A DNA stretch of 64,000 nt from the NCBI RefSeq assembly GCF_937958655.1, contig NZ_CALGNH010000032.1, positions 85,829 through 149,828 of the forward strand, written 5' to 3'. How positions within the stretch are numbered: the stretch's first letter is position 1; every line of letters begins with the position of its first letter. Below are positions 18,056 to 26,834 of the stretch, piece by piece. The notes beneath the pieces are model-generated. The model ran no database searches, had not been told where the DNA came from, and saw only the letters and a list, made by a program, of their open reading frames with translations. Position numbers and translations under genes: made by a program. This DNA is from an uncultured Winogradskyella sp. Its GTDB lineage: Bacteria; Bacteroidota; Bacteroidia; Flavobacteriales; Flavobacteriaceae.

Positions 18056-18913
18056 ATGATACAATCTATGACTGGTTATGGGAAATCGGTACTGCAGCTC
18101 CCAACCAAAAAAATATCTATAGAATTAAAATCACTAAATAGTAAGAATTTAGATGTTAATGCACGTATGCCATCTATGTATCGTGCTAAAGAGTTAGATA
18201 TTAGAAAACTTATTGCTAAAAATTTAACAAGAGGAAAAGTAGATTTTTCACTTTTTGTTGAAGTTACAGGAGAAGACACAAGCTCAAAAATTAACAAAAC
18301 CGTTGTTAACGAATACATAAAGCAACTTAAAGACGTTGTTGATGGAGATACTACAGAATTGCTAAAAATGGCAATAAGATTGCCAGATGCTGTCACTACT
18401 GAACGTGATGACATAGATGAAGAACAATGGAACTTAATAGCTAATGAGATTAATGAAGCCATCTCTAAAATTATCACTTACCGAAAAGACGAGGGCGCTA
18501 TACTAAAGCAAGATTTTACAGATAGAATTTCTAAGCTAAGCCTATTACTTAATGAGGTCATTACTATGGACCCAGAACGTATTGAAGGAGTGAGAGCACG
18601 ATTAGAAAAAGGCATAGCAGACCTAAAAGAAAAGATAGACGAAAATCGTTTTGAGCAAGAATTGGTTTACTATATTGAAAAATTTGATATTACTGAAGAA
18701 AAAGTGAGATTAGACAACCATTTAGACTACTTTACCAAAGCTTTAAATTCTAACGATTCTAATGGAAAAAAACTCGGTTTTATAGCTCAAGAAATTGGTA
18801 GAGAAATCAACACTATTGGATCCAAATCTAACTACGCACCTATGCAAAAGTTAGTTGTGCAGATGAAAGATGAACTCGAAAAAATTAAGGAACAGTTATT
18901 GAATGTCCTTTAA
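18056..18913 (+). CDS. YicC/YloC-family endoribonuclease
   Basis: 285 residues from the ATG at 18056, where the invariant N-terminus MIQSMTGYGKS begins. The frame runs upstream to 17975, but that part crosses the promoter box and is not family-like. YicC/YloC proteins are endoribonucleases implicated in small-RNA turnover. The conserved C-terminus is complete, with LGFIAQEIGREINTIGSKS and a coiled-coil ending EKIKEQLLNVL. It is the first gene of the conserved yicC-gmk-nadD set. Confidence 0.92.
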   Translation: MIQSMTGYGKSVLQLPTKKISIELKSLNSKNLDVNARMPSMYRAKELDIRKLIAKNLTRGKVDFSLFVEVTGEDTSSKINKTVVNEYIKQLKDVVDGDTTELLKMAIRLPDAVTTERDDIDEEQWNLIANEINEAISKIITYRKDEGAILKQDFTDRISKLSLLLNEVITMDPERIEGVRARLEKGIADLKEKIDENRFEQELVYYIEKFDITEEKVRLDNHLDYFTKALNSNDSNGKKLGFIAQEIGREINTIGSKSNYAPMQKLVVQMKDELEKIKEQLLNVL

Positions 18914-18929
18914 TTAAAATTTATAATCT

Positions 18930-19520
18930 GTGTCAGAACTTAAGACTAAAAAAAAGGGGAAGCTCATTGTATTTTCAGCACCTTCTGGCTCTGGAAAAAC
19001 AACAATTGTACGCCATCTTCTAAAACAAAAAGAACTTAACTTAGAATTTTCTATTTCTGCTACTTCTAGAGAAGCTCGTAGTAATGAGGTTGATGGTAAA
19101 GATTATTACTATTTATCCCTAAAAGAATTTAAAACCAAAATTAAAACGGACGCCTTTTTAGAATGGGAAGAAGTTTACAGAGATAATTTCTACGGCACAT
19201 TAAAAACTGAAGTAGAACGTATTTGGGCTAAAGGCAAACATGTTATTTTTGATATTGATGTTTCTGGAGGTCTCCGTATAAAACGAAAATTTCCTGAAGA
19301 AACCTTAGCTGTTTTTGTAAAGCCACCAGATTTAAATGAATTAGTAAGACGTTTAAAAGAACGTGGCGAGGAAAGTGAAGATAAAATTAACATGCGCGTA
19401 GCCAAGGCGCCTGCCGAACTTGCAACCGCACCTCAATTTGATAAAATTGTGGTGAATTCTAATTTAGAAGACGCCCTAGAAAAAGCATATAATTTAGTTT
19501 CCGATTTTTTAAACACATAA
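18930..19520 (+). CDS. gmk: guanylate kinase
   Basis: 196 residues. It phosphorylates GMP to GDP with ATP. The P-loop SAPSGSGKTT (residues 16-25), SATSREARSNEVDGKDYYYLS for GMP binding (cut: ATSREARSNEVDGKDYY) and VFDIDVSGG-like IFDIDVSGGLRIK segment are present, together with the lid KERGEESEDKINMR. The start is GTG at 18930, 16 bases after yicC. The length is normal. Confidence 0.96.
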   Translation: MSELKTKKKGKLIVFSAPSGSGKTTIVRHLLKQKELNLEFSISATSREARSNEVDGKDYYYLSLKEFKTKIKTDAFLEWEEVYRDNFYGTLKTEVERIWAKGKHVIFDIDVSGGLRIKRKFPEETLAVFVKPPDLNELVRRLKERGEESEDKINMRVAKAPAELATAPQFDKIVVNSNLEDALEKAYNLVSDFLNT

Positions 19521-19521
19521 A

Positions 19522-20100
19522 ATGAAAATAGGACTCTACTTCGGAACATTTAACCCTATCCACATTGGTCATTTAACCATTGCTAACCACTTAGTTGAGC
19601 ATAGTAATTTGGATCAGGTTTGGTTTGTGGTTACTCCGCAAAGTCCATTTAAAAAGAAAAGCACATTATTAGATAATCACCAGCGTTTGGAGATGGTTTA
19701 CCGTGCCACAAAAGACTATAGCAAATTAAGACCTAGCGATATAGAATTTGGGCTAAAACAACCTAACTACACTATTGATACCCTCACATATCTTTATGAA
19801 AAATTCCCTGACCATATGTTTGCATTAATTATGGGAGAAGACAACTTAAAAAGTTTTCATAAGTGGAAAAACTATGAGTTAATTTTAGAAAATCATAGTA
19901 TTTACGTTTACCCAAGATTGTCTAAAGGCTCTATGGATACGCAATTTAAAGACCATCCAAAAATACACAAGGTAGATGCGCCAATAATGGAGTTATCCTC
20001 TACGTTTATAAGAAAATCTATAAAAGAAGGTAAAAATATTCGCCCTATGTTACCAGAAAACGTATGGCAGTATGTGGATGAAATGAACTTTTATAAGTAG
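19522..20100 (+). CDS. nadD: nicotinate-nucleotide adenylyltransferase
   Basis: 192 residues. It makes deamido-NAD from nicotinate mononucleotide and ATP. The nucleotidyltransferase signatures GLYFGTFNPIHIGHLTIA and, at the C-terminus, ELSSTFIRKSIKEGK (SxTxxR type) are intact. NYTIDTLTYLYEKFP fits the family. Its ATG lies 1 base after the gmk stop, so the two are translated from one transcript. Confidence 0.95.
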   Translation: MKIGLYFGTFNPIHIGHLTIANHLVEHSNLDQVWFVVTPQSPFKKKSTLLDNHQRLEMVYRATKDYSKLRPSDIEFGLKQPNYTIDTLTYLYEKFPDHMFALIMGEDNLKSFHKWKNYELILENHSIYVYPRLSKGSMDTQFKDHPKIHKVDAPIMELSSTFIRKSIKEGKNIRPMLPENVWQYVDEMNFYK

Positions 20101-20122
20101 TCTGAAAAGTAAATCTTTTTTT

Positions 20123-20340
20123 CATCGAGCGTAGTCGATAAAATTAAAACTCTGATTAACAAAGCATTTCGACTGCTTCGCAGTGTGCCTTCAATCAAAG
20201 CATACTTTGCTTTCAACCAATGCTCAATGTGCCAGTCTATAGTTTTAATTGACTTTTTAGGCCTCTTGTCTTGTCACCCTGAACTCGTTTCAGGGTCTCA
20301 ATCAAACTTGATGGAGGATACTGGGACTAGCTGAGCATAA
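20123..20340. repeat. nested cluster of REP-like palindromic elements, family A
   Basis: A 218-bp spacer built almost wholly from repeat units. It includes CATCGAGCGTAGTCGATA (20123-20140), GCATTTCGACTGCTTCGCAG (from 20164), a hairpin AAAGCATACTTTGCTTT within TTGAAAGC/GCATTGG flanks (about 20190-20233), and ACCCTGAA...TTCAGGGT (20276-20296). The hairpin interrupts what looks like a CGACTGC...GCTCAATGTG unit, so one element seems to have landed inside another. Confidence 0.75.
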
Positions 20341-20361
20341 CACGAAGTTAAGATTAATGGG

Positions 20362-20381
20362 ATTCCCACTTTCGTGGGAAT
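20362..20381. repeat. hairpin ATTCCCAC-TTTC-GTGGGAAT at the yraN 3' end
   Basis: A perfect 8-bp stem with a 4-base loop, immediately behind the yraN stop codon and overlapping its last base. It has no U-tract, so it more likely is a repeat unit or mRNA-end stabiliser than a true terminator. Confidence 0.6.
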
Positions 20382-20740
20382 TAAAAATGATAGAACGCAT
20401 TTTCTAAATGCTCTACTTTAAATCCTTTTGGCTCCTTAACAATAGCAATAATATCAAAACGCACCTCCACATCTAAGTCGTTTACAGTCACATATTCGTT
20501 AACCGCTTTTACCAAATTTTTTATTTGTTTAGGTTTTACAAAATCTTGCGGATTTCCAAAATCGGCAGTTGATCTTGTTTTTACTTCAACGATAGCTAAA
20601 ACATTAGCTTTCTGTGCTATAATATCTACTTCGGCTTTCTCAAATCTATAATTACGCTCTATAATTTTAAAATAGTTTTTTAGCAAATAATCAACAGCTA
20701 ATTGCTCCCCTTTTTTACCAAGCTCATTATGCTGTGCCAT
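20381..20740 (-). CDS. yraN: YraN family protein (UPF0102, endonuclease-like fold)
   Basis: 119 residues. The UPF0102 nuclease-like signature is present: GKKGEQLAVDYLLKNYFKII, AEVDIIA with Asp, and VEVKTRS with the E-x-K. This is the PD-(D/E)xK-like core of Holliday-junction-resolvase-related proteins. The cellular role is unknown. The start codon overlaps the stop of the LD-carboxypeptidase by one base, so the pair is coupled. Confidence 0.9.
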   Translation of the reverse strand: MAQHNELGKKGEQLAVDYLLKNYFKIIERNYRFEKAEVDIIAQKANVLAIVEVKTRSTADFGNPQDFVKPKQIKNLVKAVNEYVTVNDLDVEVRFDIIAIVKEPKGFKVEHLENAFYHF

Positions 20741-21756
20741 TACTTTGTATTAAAACGTATTGAAGATTCTAGTTTAGAAGATTTTAAAACTACCGTTTTA
20801 CCCAAAATTAAAGCTCTATTATCTTTTTCGTGTCCTGCAGGCATGCCAAAAACAATTGGGAAATCGTAATCTTCTAAAGCATCTAAAATTAATTGCTCAA
20901 ACGAAGTTCCCCAAAGGGTTGTATTCTTTCTAAGTTTAGACATATCGCCAACGATGAGTCCGTTTAAATTATCAAAATAACCTGCACGCTTCATACTCTG
21001 TAACATTCTATCAATGTGGTATTTATATTCTCCTATTTCCTCAATAAAAAGTATTTTTCCGGTAGTATCAACGCTCTCATTAGAGCCTAACATGGTATGC
21101 AAAATTGTTAGGTTTCCGCCAACTAATTGCCCTGAGGTTTCACCTTCTCTATTATAGGTAGAACCTTTTAGTACATAATCCGTAGCATTTCCAAAGAGTG
21201 CAGACTTAAATGTATCTATAGAAGGTTTAACTTCATTTAAATCTTTAGTTAAACTTACACACATTAAGGCATGTAAAGATTGAAATCCATTATTATGTAA
21301 TTGGTTGTGAAGTGCCGTAATATCAGAATAACCAATAACCCATTTAGGATGTTTCTTAAACTTAGTGTAATTCAATTTATCTAAAATTCTTACAGTTCCG
21401 TAGCCACCTCTAGCACACCAAATAGCACTAACAGTAGGATTATCCATGGCTTTTTGTAAGTCTTCGCAACGCTCATCGTCAGTGCCAGCAAAATGATTAG
21501 CTTTACTAAAAACATGTTTACCAACAACAGCATGTAAACCCCAACTATTTAATAAACTAACGGCTTGTTGCACCTCTCGCTCTCGGTTTTTTAAAATTCC
21601 GGATGGAGCAACTATAGCAACAGTATCTCCTCTTTTTAAGTATGGTGGTTGTATTAATTTGGATGTCATTTTAATAGCGTTTTCATTTTGAGTATAATTC
21701 TTAGGATTAAAAACTAGAATTAAAAATAATAGAACAATACCGTATTTATAAATCAT
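20740..21756 (-). CDS. LD-carboxypeptidase (muramoyltetrapeptide carboxypeptidase)
   Basis: 338 residues of the S66 peptidase family, which removes the terminal D-Ala of tetrapeptides during peptidoglycan recycling. Seen: the N-terminal RGDTVAIVAPSG, WCARGGYGTVRILDKL, the nucleophile block GYSDITALHNQL (Ser in the GYSD motif) and GVPAGHE-like VFGMPAGHEKDN. A hydrophobic N-terminal stretch (YGIVLLFLILVF) followed by a polar linker suggests a signal anchor or exported form, unlike the cytosolic LdcA of Escherichia coli. Confidence 0.88.
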   Translation of the reverse strand: MIYKYGIVLLFLILVFNPKNYTQNENAIKMTSKLIQPPYLKRGDTVAIVAPSGILKNREREVQQAVSLLNSWGLHAVVGKHVFSKANHFAGTDDERCEDLQKAMDNPTVSAIWCARGGYGTVRILDKLNYTKFKKHPKWVIGYSDITALHNQLHNNGFQSLHALMCVSLTKDLNEVKPSIDTFKSALFGNATDYVLKGSTYNREGETSGQLVGGNLTILHTMLGSNESVDTTGKILFIEEIGEYKYHIDRMLQSMKRAGYFDNLNGLIVGDMSKLRKNTTLWGTSFEQLILDALEDYDFPIVFGMPAGHEKDNRALILGKTVVLKSSKLESSIRFNTK

Positions 21757-21916
21757 ACTTAAAGCGTTTTTTGTAAATATAAAAACTAATAATTGAAGTT
21801 TAAATTTTGATTTTTTAATATTTTTTTAACAAAAAACATCTGAAATAAACATCTATATCGTATATTGAGTAATTCCCTTGTATTTTTTTAGTCAGTTTAA
21901 TTGTAAAATCCTACTT
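21757..21916. other. divergent promoter region, LD-carboxypeptidase and DUF1800 gene
   Basis: A 160-bp AT-rich spacer. No exact TAnnTTTG box was found for either direction. A near match (TATATTTAC) lies about 20 bases before the carboxypeptidase start. Confidence 0.4.
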
Positions 21917-23374
21917 ATGAATGAATTTACAACATGTATAAGCAGTACGCTAGACCCTTATGTGCCGTCTACAGAAAACCCATGGAACGTAGAAAGGGTT
22001 AGACACGCCTTTAGGCGTATTGGTTACGATGCTAATAAATTTACCGTTACCAACGCTTTAAGTTTAACTCCTGGGCAACTTATAGACCAACTTATAGACG
22101 AATCGTTATATACACCACATTGGCCAGAACCTGCTTGGGCTAACTTTACAATTGACGACTATGCCAACCTAGGTTTAAATTTTGATGATCAAACCCAAGC
22201 CAATCACAGGGAAGTAATGCTTGAGGTAATGCGTCAAATGCAAACCACTGGCCTAAAAGGTAGAATGATTCTGTTTTGGAGCAATCACTTTGTTACACGC
22301 TTAGAAGATTATTACACCAGTAATCATTTATACGAATACTACAAAACTTTAGAAGATAACGTTTTAGGTAATTTTCAAGAATTTGTTAGAGAAATAGGCA
22401 TTACTAGTGCCATGCTAATTTTCTTAAACGGATATGAAAACACCAATAATAGTCCTAATGAAAACTACGCTAGGGAACTTTATGAGTTATTTACCCTAGG
22501 TGTAGATAATGGTTATACTGAAACTGATATTGTAGAAACCTCTAGAGCCTTAACAGGTTACAATCATAGGCAAAATTGGACCTATCCTATTTACTATAAC
22601 GACAGTACATTTGATGCTAATGACAAAACTATATTTAATCAAACAGGAAACTGGAACTATGATGATGTTATAAATATTCTCTTTCAGGAGAAAGCTCCTT
22701 TAATTGCAGAGTTTATTTGTAAAAAGCTATATGCCTATTTTGTAAGTGCTACTGTAAATGAAGCTGTTGTTTCAGAAATGGCCACTCTATTTGTGCAAGA
22801 TTTTAATATTGCTAATCTATTACGCACCCTTTTTAAAAGCGAACATTTTTTCGATGCTAAAACTATTGGAACTCAAATAAAGAGTCCGTATGACATGACG
22901 ATGTCTTACTTAAAAATAACCAACTTTAGCCTTTTACAAGATCACTACGAGGGTATGATTTGGTTTAATAACTTATTAGGTCAACAAATGTTTGAACCCA
23001 TCGATGTTGCAGGTTGGCAAATGGATAGGGACTGGATTAACTCTAGTACTCTAACAGGGAGGTGGCAAATTTTACAATGGACCATCTGGCATACCTGGAA
23101 CAACTTTAATGAAGAATTAAGAACCTTTGCTATAGAGAGTTCGGACCATAGTAATGATCCTTACTTTGTTACCAAAAGCATCATCGATAGATTTATGCCA
23201 CTAGAACTTTTTTCTGAAGAAGACTATCAAGCTGCAACAGATGTCTTTAAACATAACTTACCAGAAAATTACTATACCGATGGTATTTGGAACCTACAAT
23301 ACCAATCTGTTCCTTATCAAGTTGTTTTACTCTTACTTCACCTTATTAAAATTCCTGAATTTCAACTCAAATAA
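21917..23374 (+). CDS. DUF1800 domain protein
   Basis: About 485 residues. It begins at the ATG at 21917, since the open frame to 21878 only adds a non-conserved stretch. Family motifs are visible: NVERVRHAFRRIGYDANKF, KGRMILFWSNHFVT, NYARELYELFTLGVDNGYTE and DVAGWQMDRDWINSSTL. DUF1800 proteins are nearly always encoded beside DUF1501 proteins, as here, with 9 bases between them. Their biochemical role is not known. No signal peptide is obvious, which is unusual next to a Tat-exported partner. Confidence 0.85.
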   Translation: MNEFTTCISSTLDPYVPSTENPWNVERVRHAFRRIGYDANKFTVTNALSLTPGQLIDQLIDESLYTPHWPEPAWANFTIDDYANLGLNFDDQTQANHREVMLEVMRQMQTTGLKGRMILFWSNHFVTRLEDYYTSNHLYEYYKTLEDNVLGNFQEFVREIGITSAMLIFLNGYENTNNSPNENYARELYELFTLGVDNGYTETDIVETSRALTGYNHRQNWTYPIYYNDSTFDANDKTIFNQTGNWNYDDVINILFQEKAPLIAEFICKKLYAYFVSATVNEAVVSEMATLFVQDFNIANLLRTLFKSEHFFDAKTIGTQIKSPYDMTMSYLKITNFSLLQDHYEGMIWFNNLLGQQMFEPIDVAGWQMDRDWINSSTLTGRWQILQWTIWHTWNNFNEELRTFAIESSDHSNDPYFVTKSIIDRFMPLELFSEEDYQAATDVFKHNLPENYYTDGIWNLQYQSVPYQVVLLLLHLIKIPEFQLK

Positions 23375-23383
23375 CCTACTATT

Positions 23384-24982
23384 ATGTGTAACCATAACCC
23401 ACAACATTCAAAATTCGGAACCAAAGCTCATGATGAAGAGCATAAAAAATGGAATCGAAGATCATTTCTACAAGCTTTAGGCTTAACAGGTGCTGGCACG
23501 ATGATGCTAGGAGGTATGCCTTTATCAGCGTCTGGAAATTCAAAATTAGCAGCTGCTATTAGCAATACAGAAACAGATCGTATCCTTGTAATCATACGAC
23601 TAAAAGGTGGTAACGATGGTCTTAATACCATTGTGCCACTATACGATTACGATACCTATGCGGTAAATAGACCGAGTATTAGACATTATCAAAACCAAGT
23701 TACAGCGCTGACACCAGATTTTGGTATACCAAGTTTTATGGATGACCTTTTAAACCTTTGGGATACTGGAGGTATGAAAGTGGTCCATGGTGTAGGCTAC
23801 GAAAACCAAAGTCAATCCCATTTTGCAGGTTCAGATATTTGGGACTCTACAGACCAAAACAATGGCACTCAAACAGGATGGTTAGGGAGACACTTTGAAG
23901 AATTATATCCGGAGTATTTAGTTAATCCTCCGAGCATACCTGCCGCTGTACAAATAGGTAGTATAGGTAATTTAATATTTGATGGAGATTCTAATAATTA
24001 TGCCTTTTCTGTGGCTAATCCAAACCAGCTGGAGGCGATTGCACAAAGTGGTACTGTACACGATATGTCTAGCTTCCCAGAATGTATTTATGGTGAGCAA
24101 TTAGAATTTATGAGAGGTACCACAAATACAACCTATCAATATGCTGGCACAATACACGAGGCTTATACTGAAGGGTCTAATAGTTTTGAGTACATGGATT
24201 CTCAATTAGGGCAACAGCTTTCTATTGTTGCAAGACTTATAAAAGGAAATTTAGGATCAAAAGTCTATATGGTTACCCTTGGTAGTTTTGATACGCATGC
24301 CAACCAACTTAACGCACACAGAGATCTACTCCTAGATCTTTCTAATTCTATTAAAACCTTTTACGATGATTTAGCCCAATCTGGTATGGATAATAATGTA
24401 CTTTCTATGACTATAAGCGAATTTGGGAGACGTACTTACGAAAATGGCTCTAACGGCACAGACCATGGAAAAGCCGCACCATTAATGCTATTTGGACCTG
24501 CACTACAAGGTAATGGCTTTGTTAGCGAACATCCCAACTTAAGCCAAGGTAATGGCAACTTAGATTACACACAAGATTTTAGAGAAATTTATGCCACAGT
24601 TCTACAAGAATGGCTTTGTGTCGACGGTAATTTAGTTAATGAAGCACTACTCAATACAACTTATGCTAGAGTAGATCTCGGTTTTAATTGTGATGCGCTA
24701 AGTGTAAATGATTTTAATTTAAATAGATTTAAGCATCAAGTCATTTATACAGATATTGATACAATAATCTACATTAAGAATCCGTACACACAACACACAG
24801 TTATTACGTTGTATGATATAATGGGGAGACGTGTTGGCACCCTTAAAAATGAAATGCTTTTTGCAGGAGAGCACAAAATCAGTGTTAAAAATACTATAGG
24901 GCAAAAGCTACATGTAGGTCAGTACATTTATAGAATTTCTGTTGGAGATCAAAAATTTAGTAAATCATTAATTATTAGATAA
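23384..24982 (+). CDS. DUF1501 protein with Tat signal and T9SS sorting domain
   Basis: 532 residues. Residues 24-30 (NRRSFLQ) begin a twin-arginine signal, followed by the hydrophobic ALGLTGAGTMMLGGMPLSASG. The body has sulfatase-like DUF1501 motifs (RLKGGNDGLNTIVP, HFAGSDIWDS, MVTLGSFDTHANQ, SEFGRRTYENGSNGTDHG), probably a metal-binding alkaline-phosphatase-like fold. The last 80 residues or so are a type IX sorting domain (TLYDIMGRRVGTLKNE ... SKSLIIR). The protein therefore appears to cross the inner membrane folded by Tat and then the outer membrane by T9SS. It is cotranscribed with the DUF1800 gene. Confidence 0.85.
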   Translation: MCNHNPQHSKFGTKAHDEEHKKWNRRSFLQALGLTGAGTMMLGGMPLSASGNSKLAAAISNTETDRILVIIRLKGGNDGLNTIVPLYDYDTYAVNRPSIRHYQNQVTALTPDFGIPSFMDDLLNLWDTGGMKVVHGVGYENQSQSHFAGSDIWDSTDQNNGTQTGWLGRHFEELYPEYLVNPPSIPAAVQIGSIGNLIFDGDSNNYAFSVANPNQLEAIAQSGTVHDMSSFPECIYGEQLEFMRGTTNTTYQYAGTIHEAYTEGSNSFEYMDSQLGQQLSIVARLIKGNLGSKVYMVTLGSFDTHANQLNAHRDLLLDLSNSIKTFYDDLAQSGMDNNVLSMTISEFGRRTYENGSNGTDHGKAAPLMLFGPALQGNGFVSEHPNLSQGNGNLDYTQDFREIYATVLQEWLCVDGNLVNEALLNTTYARVDLGFNCDALSVNDFNLNRFKHQVIYTDIDTIIYIKNPYTQHTVITLYDIMGRRVGTLKNEMLFAGEHKISVKNTIGQKLHVGQYIYRISVGDQKFSKSLIIR

Positions 24983-24989
24983 CTAGGTA

Positions 24990-25514
24990 TTAATAATCTG
25001 ATTTTATCTGATCGTAAATATCCCTTGCAATTTTTTTATTGACCTGAAAATTGAGATTAGAAAATGACATCAGTACCTCTTTAATACTTTCTAGTTTTAA
25101 ATCATTACTGATATTGTCTAGCGTTAGGTTTTCGTTTAAACGCAATATAGTCGTTTCAATAACCGCCATGCGAGATAATATGGGATTGGTCTTTAAATCT
25201 TCTGGGAGACCTGCCTTAAAAGCGCTAATAAATTCTTTTAAAGGCCCTTTATCACCATTAAAAAAGGTTAAATCCGCTTTTTTTAGGTAGTTGATTTGTA
25301 TGGCTAATTCTTGATATTTTTCCCAATCTGCCAACTTTTCCTCTGCTTTTGCACTTAAGACATAATCTGTGTAGTTAAGACGCTCTATACGTTTGGCGTT
25401 AATAGGATCAATTTTACTATTATTAGCTTTACCTAAAGCTTGTGTTTCTGAGCTATCACCACAACTTTTTAAAGCAAAACAAATAATGCATAAGAGTATA
25501 AGTCGCATATTCAT
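24990..25514 (-). CDS. small predicted lipoprotein of unknown function
   Basis: 174 residues. The N-terminus has a lipobox LKSC (Cys18) after a hydrophobic run. The remaining sequence is helical and charged (RIERLNYTDYVLSAKAEEKLADWEKY, cut: LNYTDYVLSAKAEEKLADW), with no domain that I recognise. It is probably a periplasm-facing lipoprotein. It is convergent with the DUF1501 gene, with 7 bases between the stops. Confidence 0.7.
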   Translation of the reverse strand: MNMRLILLCIICFALKSCGDSSETQALGKANNSKIDPINAKRIERLNYTDYVLSAKAEEKLADWEKYQELAIQINYLKKADLTFFNGDKGPLKEFISAFKAGLPEDLKTNPILSRMAVIETTILRLNENLTLDNISNDLKLESIKEVLMSFSNLNFQVNKKIARDIYDQIKSDY

Positions 25515-25655
25515 AAACTAAAACAGATTAGTTTGTAAATATAGTTAAACTAATAATTTACCTCTTTAGTATAAAAACGAAATAAAGATTATCAAAGCCC
25601 TAATTATATAATCATTTTTTTAAATATTTTAATACAATAACGATTAAATTCTCGT
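25515..25655. other. divergent spacer, lipoprotein and tdh-like gene
   Basis: AT-rich, without repeats. It probably contains the promoters of both genes. Only the rightward box is convincing. Confidence 0.4.
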
Positions 25656-25663
25656 TATTTTTG
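25656..25663 (+). promoter_or_regulatory. TAnnTTTG promoter box of the threonine dehydrogenase gene
   Basis: TATTTTTG, 22 bases before the ATG at 25685. Confidence 0.55.
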
Positions 25664-25684
25664 CGAATATCATAATTTAAATCT

Positions 25685-26635
25685 ATGTCTTCTAAAATAC
25701 TCATCATTGGAGCTGGTGGACAAATTGGTTCTGAACTCACTACTAAGCTTCGCGAAGCTCATGGTACAGAAAATATAATTGCCAGCGATATAAATACACG
25801 AAACCTTGACTTGGTTAACTCTGGCCCTTTTGAAATTATTGATGCTAAAAACTTTAATGCCATAAAAGATTGCTGCAAACATTACAATATTGATACTGTA
25901 TATTTAATGGCTGCGCTTTTAAGCGCCACTGGCGAAAAATACCCAATGGAGGCTTGGGATCTTAATATGAATTCATTATTTCATGTCCTTAATATTGCTA
26001 AAGGAGGCACTATACAGAAAGTATACTGGCCAAGTAGTATTGCCGTTTTTGGCCCCACGACACCAAGAGACCATACGCCTCAACACACCACTTGCGAACC
26101 TACAACCGTTTATGGTATAACCAAACAAGTTGGTGAACGCTGGTGTGAGTATTACCATAAAAAATATGGCGTTGACGTAAGAAGTTTGCGTTATCCTGGG
26201 ATTATTAGCCACAAAACTATGCCTGGAGGAGGAACTACAGATTATGCTGTGGAAATTTATCATGAAGCCATTAAGAATGGAAAATACGAATGTTTTCTAT
26301 CGGAAAACACGAGCTTACCAATGATGTTTATGGATGATGCTATTAAGGCTACCATAGACTTAATGCAGGCTCCAGCTGAAGGTTTAACCATTAGATCATC
26401 CTACAATTTATCGGCGATTTCCTTTACACCAAAAGACATCTATGAAAGTATAAAAAGTCGTATTCCAGAATTTAAAATTACCTACCAACCCGATTTTAGA
26501 CAAACTATTGCAGACAGCTGGCCATCATCAATAGATGATTCTGTAGCACGGCAAGATTGGAAATGGCAGCATAGCTTTGATTTGGATACTATGACAGACA
26601 CCATGCTAAGCGAACTGAAAAAGAAATATCTTTAA
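25685..26635 (+). CDS. L-threonine 3-dehydrogenase, short-chain (UDP-sugar epimerase-like) type
   Basis: 316 residues. An NAD-dependent enzyme oxidising L-threonine to 2-amino-3-ketobutyrate. The extended SDR fold is shown by GAGGQIG near the N-terminus (IIGAGGQIGSELTTKLR), the catalytic S118 in PSSIAVFG, and Y143-x3-K147 (YGITK). The product call rests on resemblance to the short-chain threonine dehydrogenases of Flavobacterium and Cytophaga (SLRYPGIISHKTMPGGGTTDY). The zinc-dependent Tdh has no similarity to it. Other NAD-dependent epimerases are the alternative. It is monocistronic, followed by a strong hairpin. Confidence 0.85.
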   Translation: MSSKILIIGAGGQIGSELTTKLREAHGTENIIASDINTRNLDLVNSGPFEIIDAKNFNAIKDCCKHYNIDTVYLMAALLSATGEKYPMEAWDLNMNSLFHVLNIAKGGTIQKVYWPSSIAVFGPTTPRDHTPQHTTCEPTTVYGITKQVGERWCEYYHKKYGVDVRSLRYPGIISHKTMPGGGTTDYAVEIYHEAIKNGKYECFLSENTSLPMMFMDDAIKATIDLMQAPAEGLTIRSSYNLSAISFTPKDIYESIKSRIPEFKITYQPDFRQTIADSWPSSIDDSVARQDWKWQHSFDLDTMTDTMLSELKKKYL

Positions 26636-26659
26636 AGCGAAACCCAATAAAAACAATAA

Positions 26660-26688
26660 AACCGATACAAGTGTATCGGTTTTTGTTT
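26660..26688. terminator. bidirectional terminator between tdh-like gene and tRNA-Asn
   Basis: ACCGATACA-AG-TGTATCGGT forms a 9-bp perfect stem, followed on the right by TTTTTGTTT and on the left (minus strand) by TTTTATTG. It can stop both the gene and the oppositely read tRNA. Confidence 0.8.
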
Positions 26689-26689
26689 G

Positions 26690-26763
26690 CTCCTCTTCTT
26701 GGGCTCGAACCAAGGACCCTCTGATTAACAGTCAGATGCTCTAACCAACTGAGCTAAAGAGGA
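26690..26763 (-). tRNA. tRNA-Asn (anticodon GTT)
   Basis: A full cloverleaf is readable on the minus strand: acceptor TCCTCTT/AAGAGGA, D arm GCTC...GAGC, anticodon loop CTGTTAA with anticodon GTT, and T arm CTTGG-TTCGAGC-CCAAG. The discriminator is G, and the 3' CCA is not encoded. It stands alone in the spacer between tdh and rseP. Confidence 0.95.
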
Positions 26764-26834
26764 AGATTTTTTTCGCTTTAGCGAGCGCAAATATAAATTA
26801 ATTTTTAATCTCTACAATACGAAAATTAATTTTT

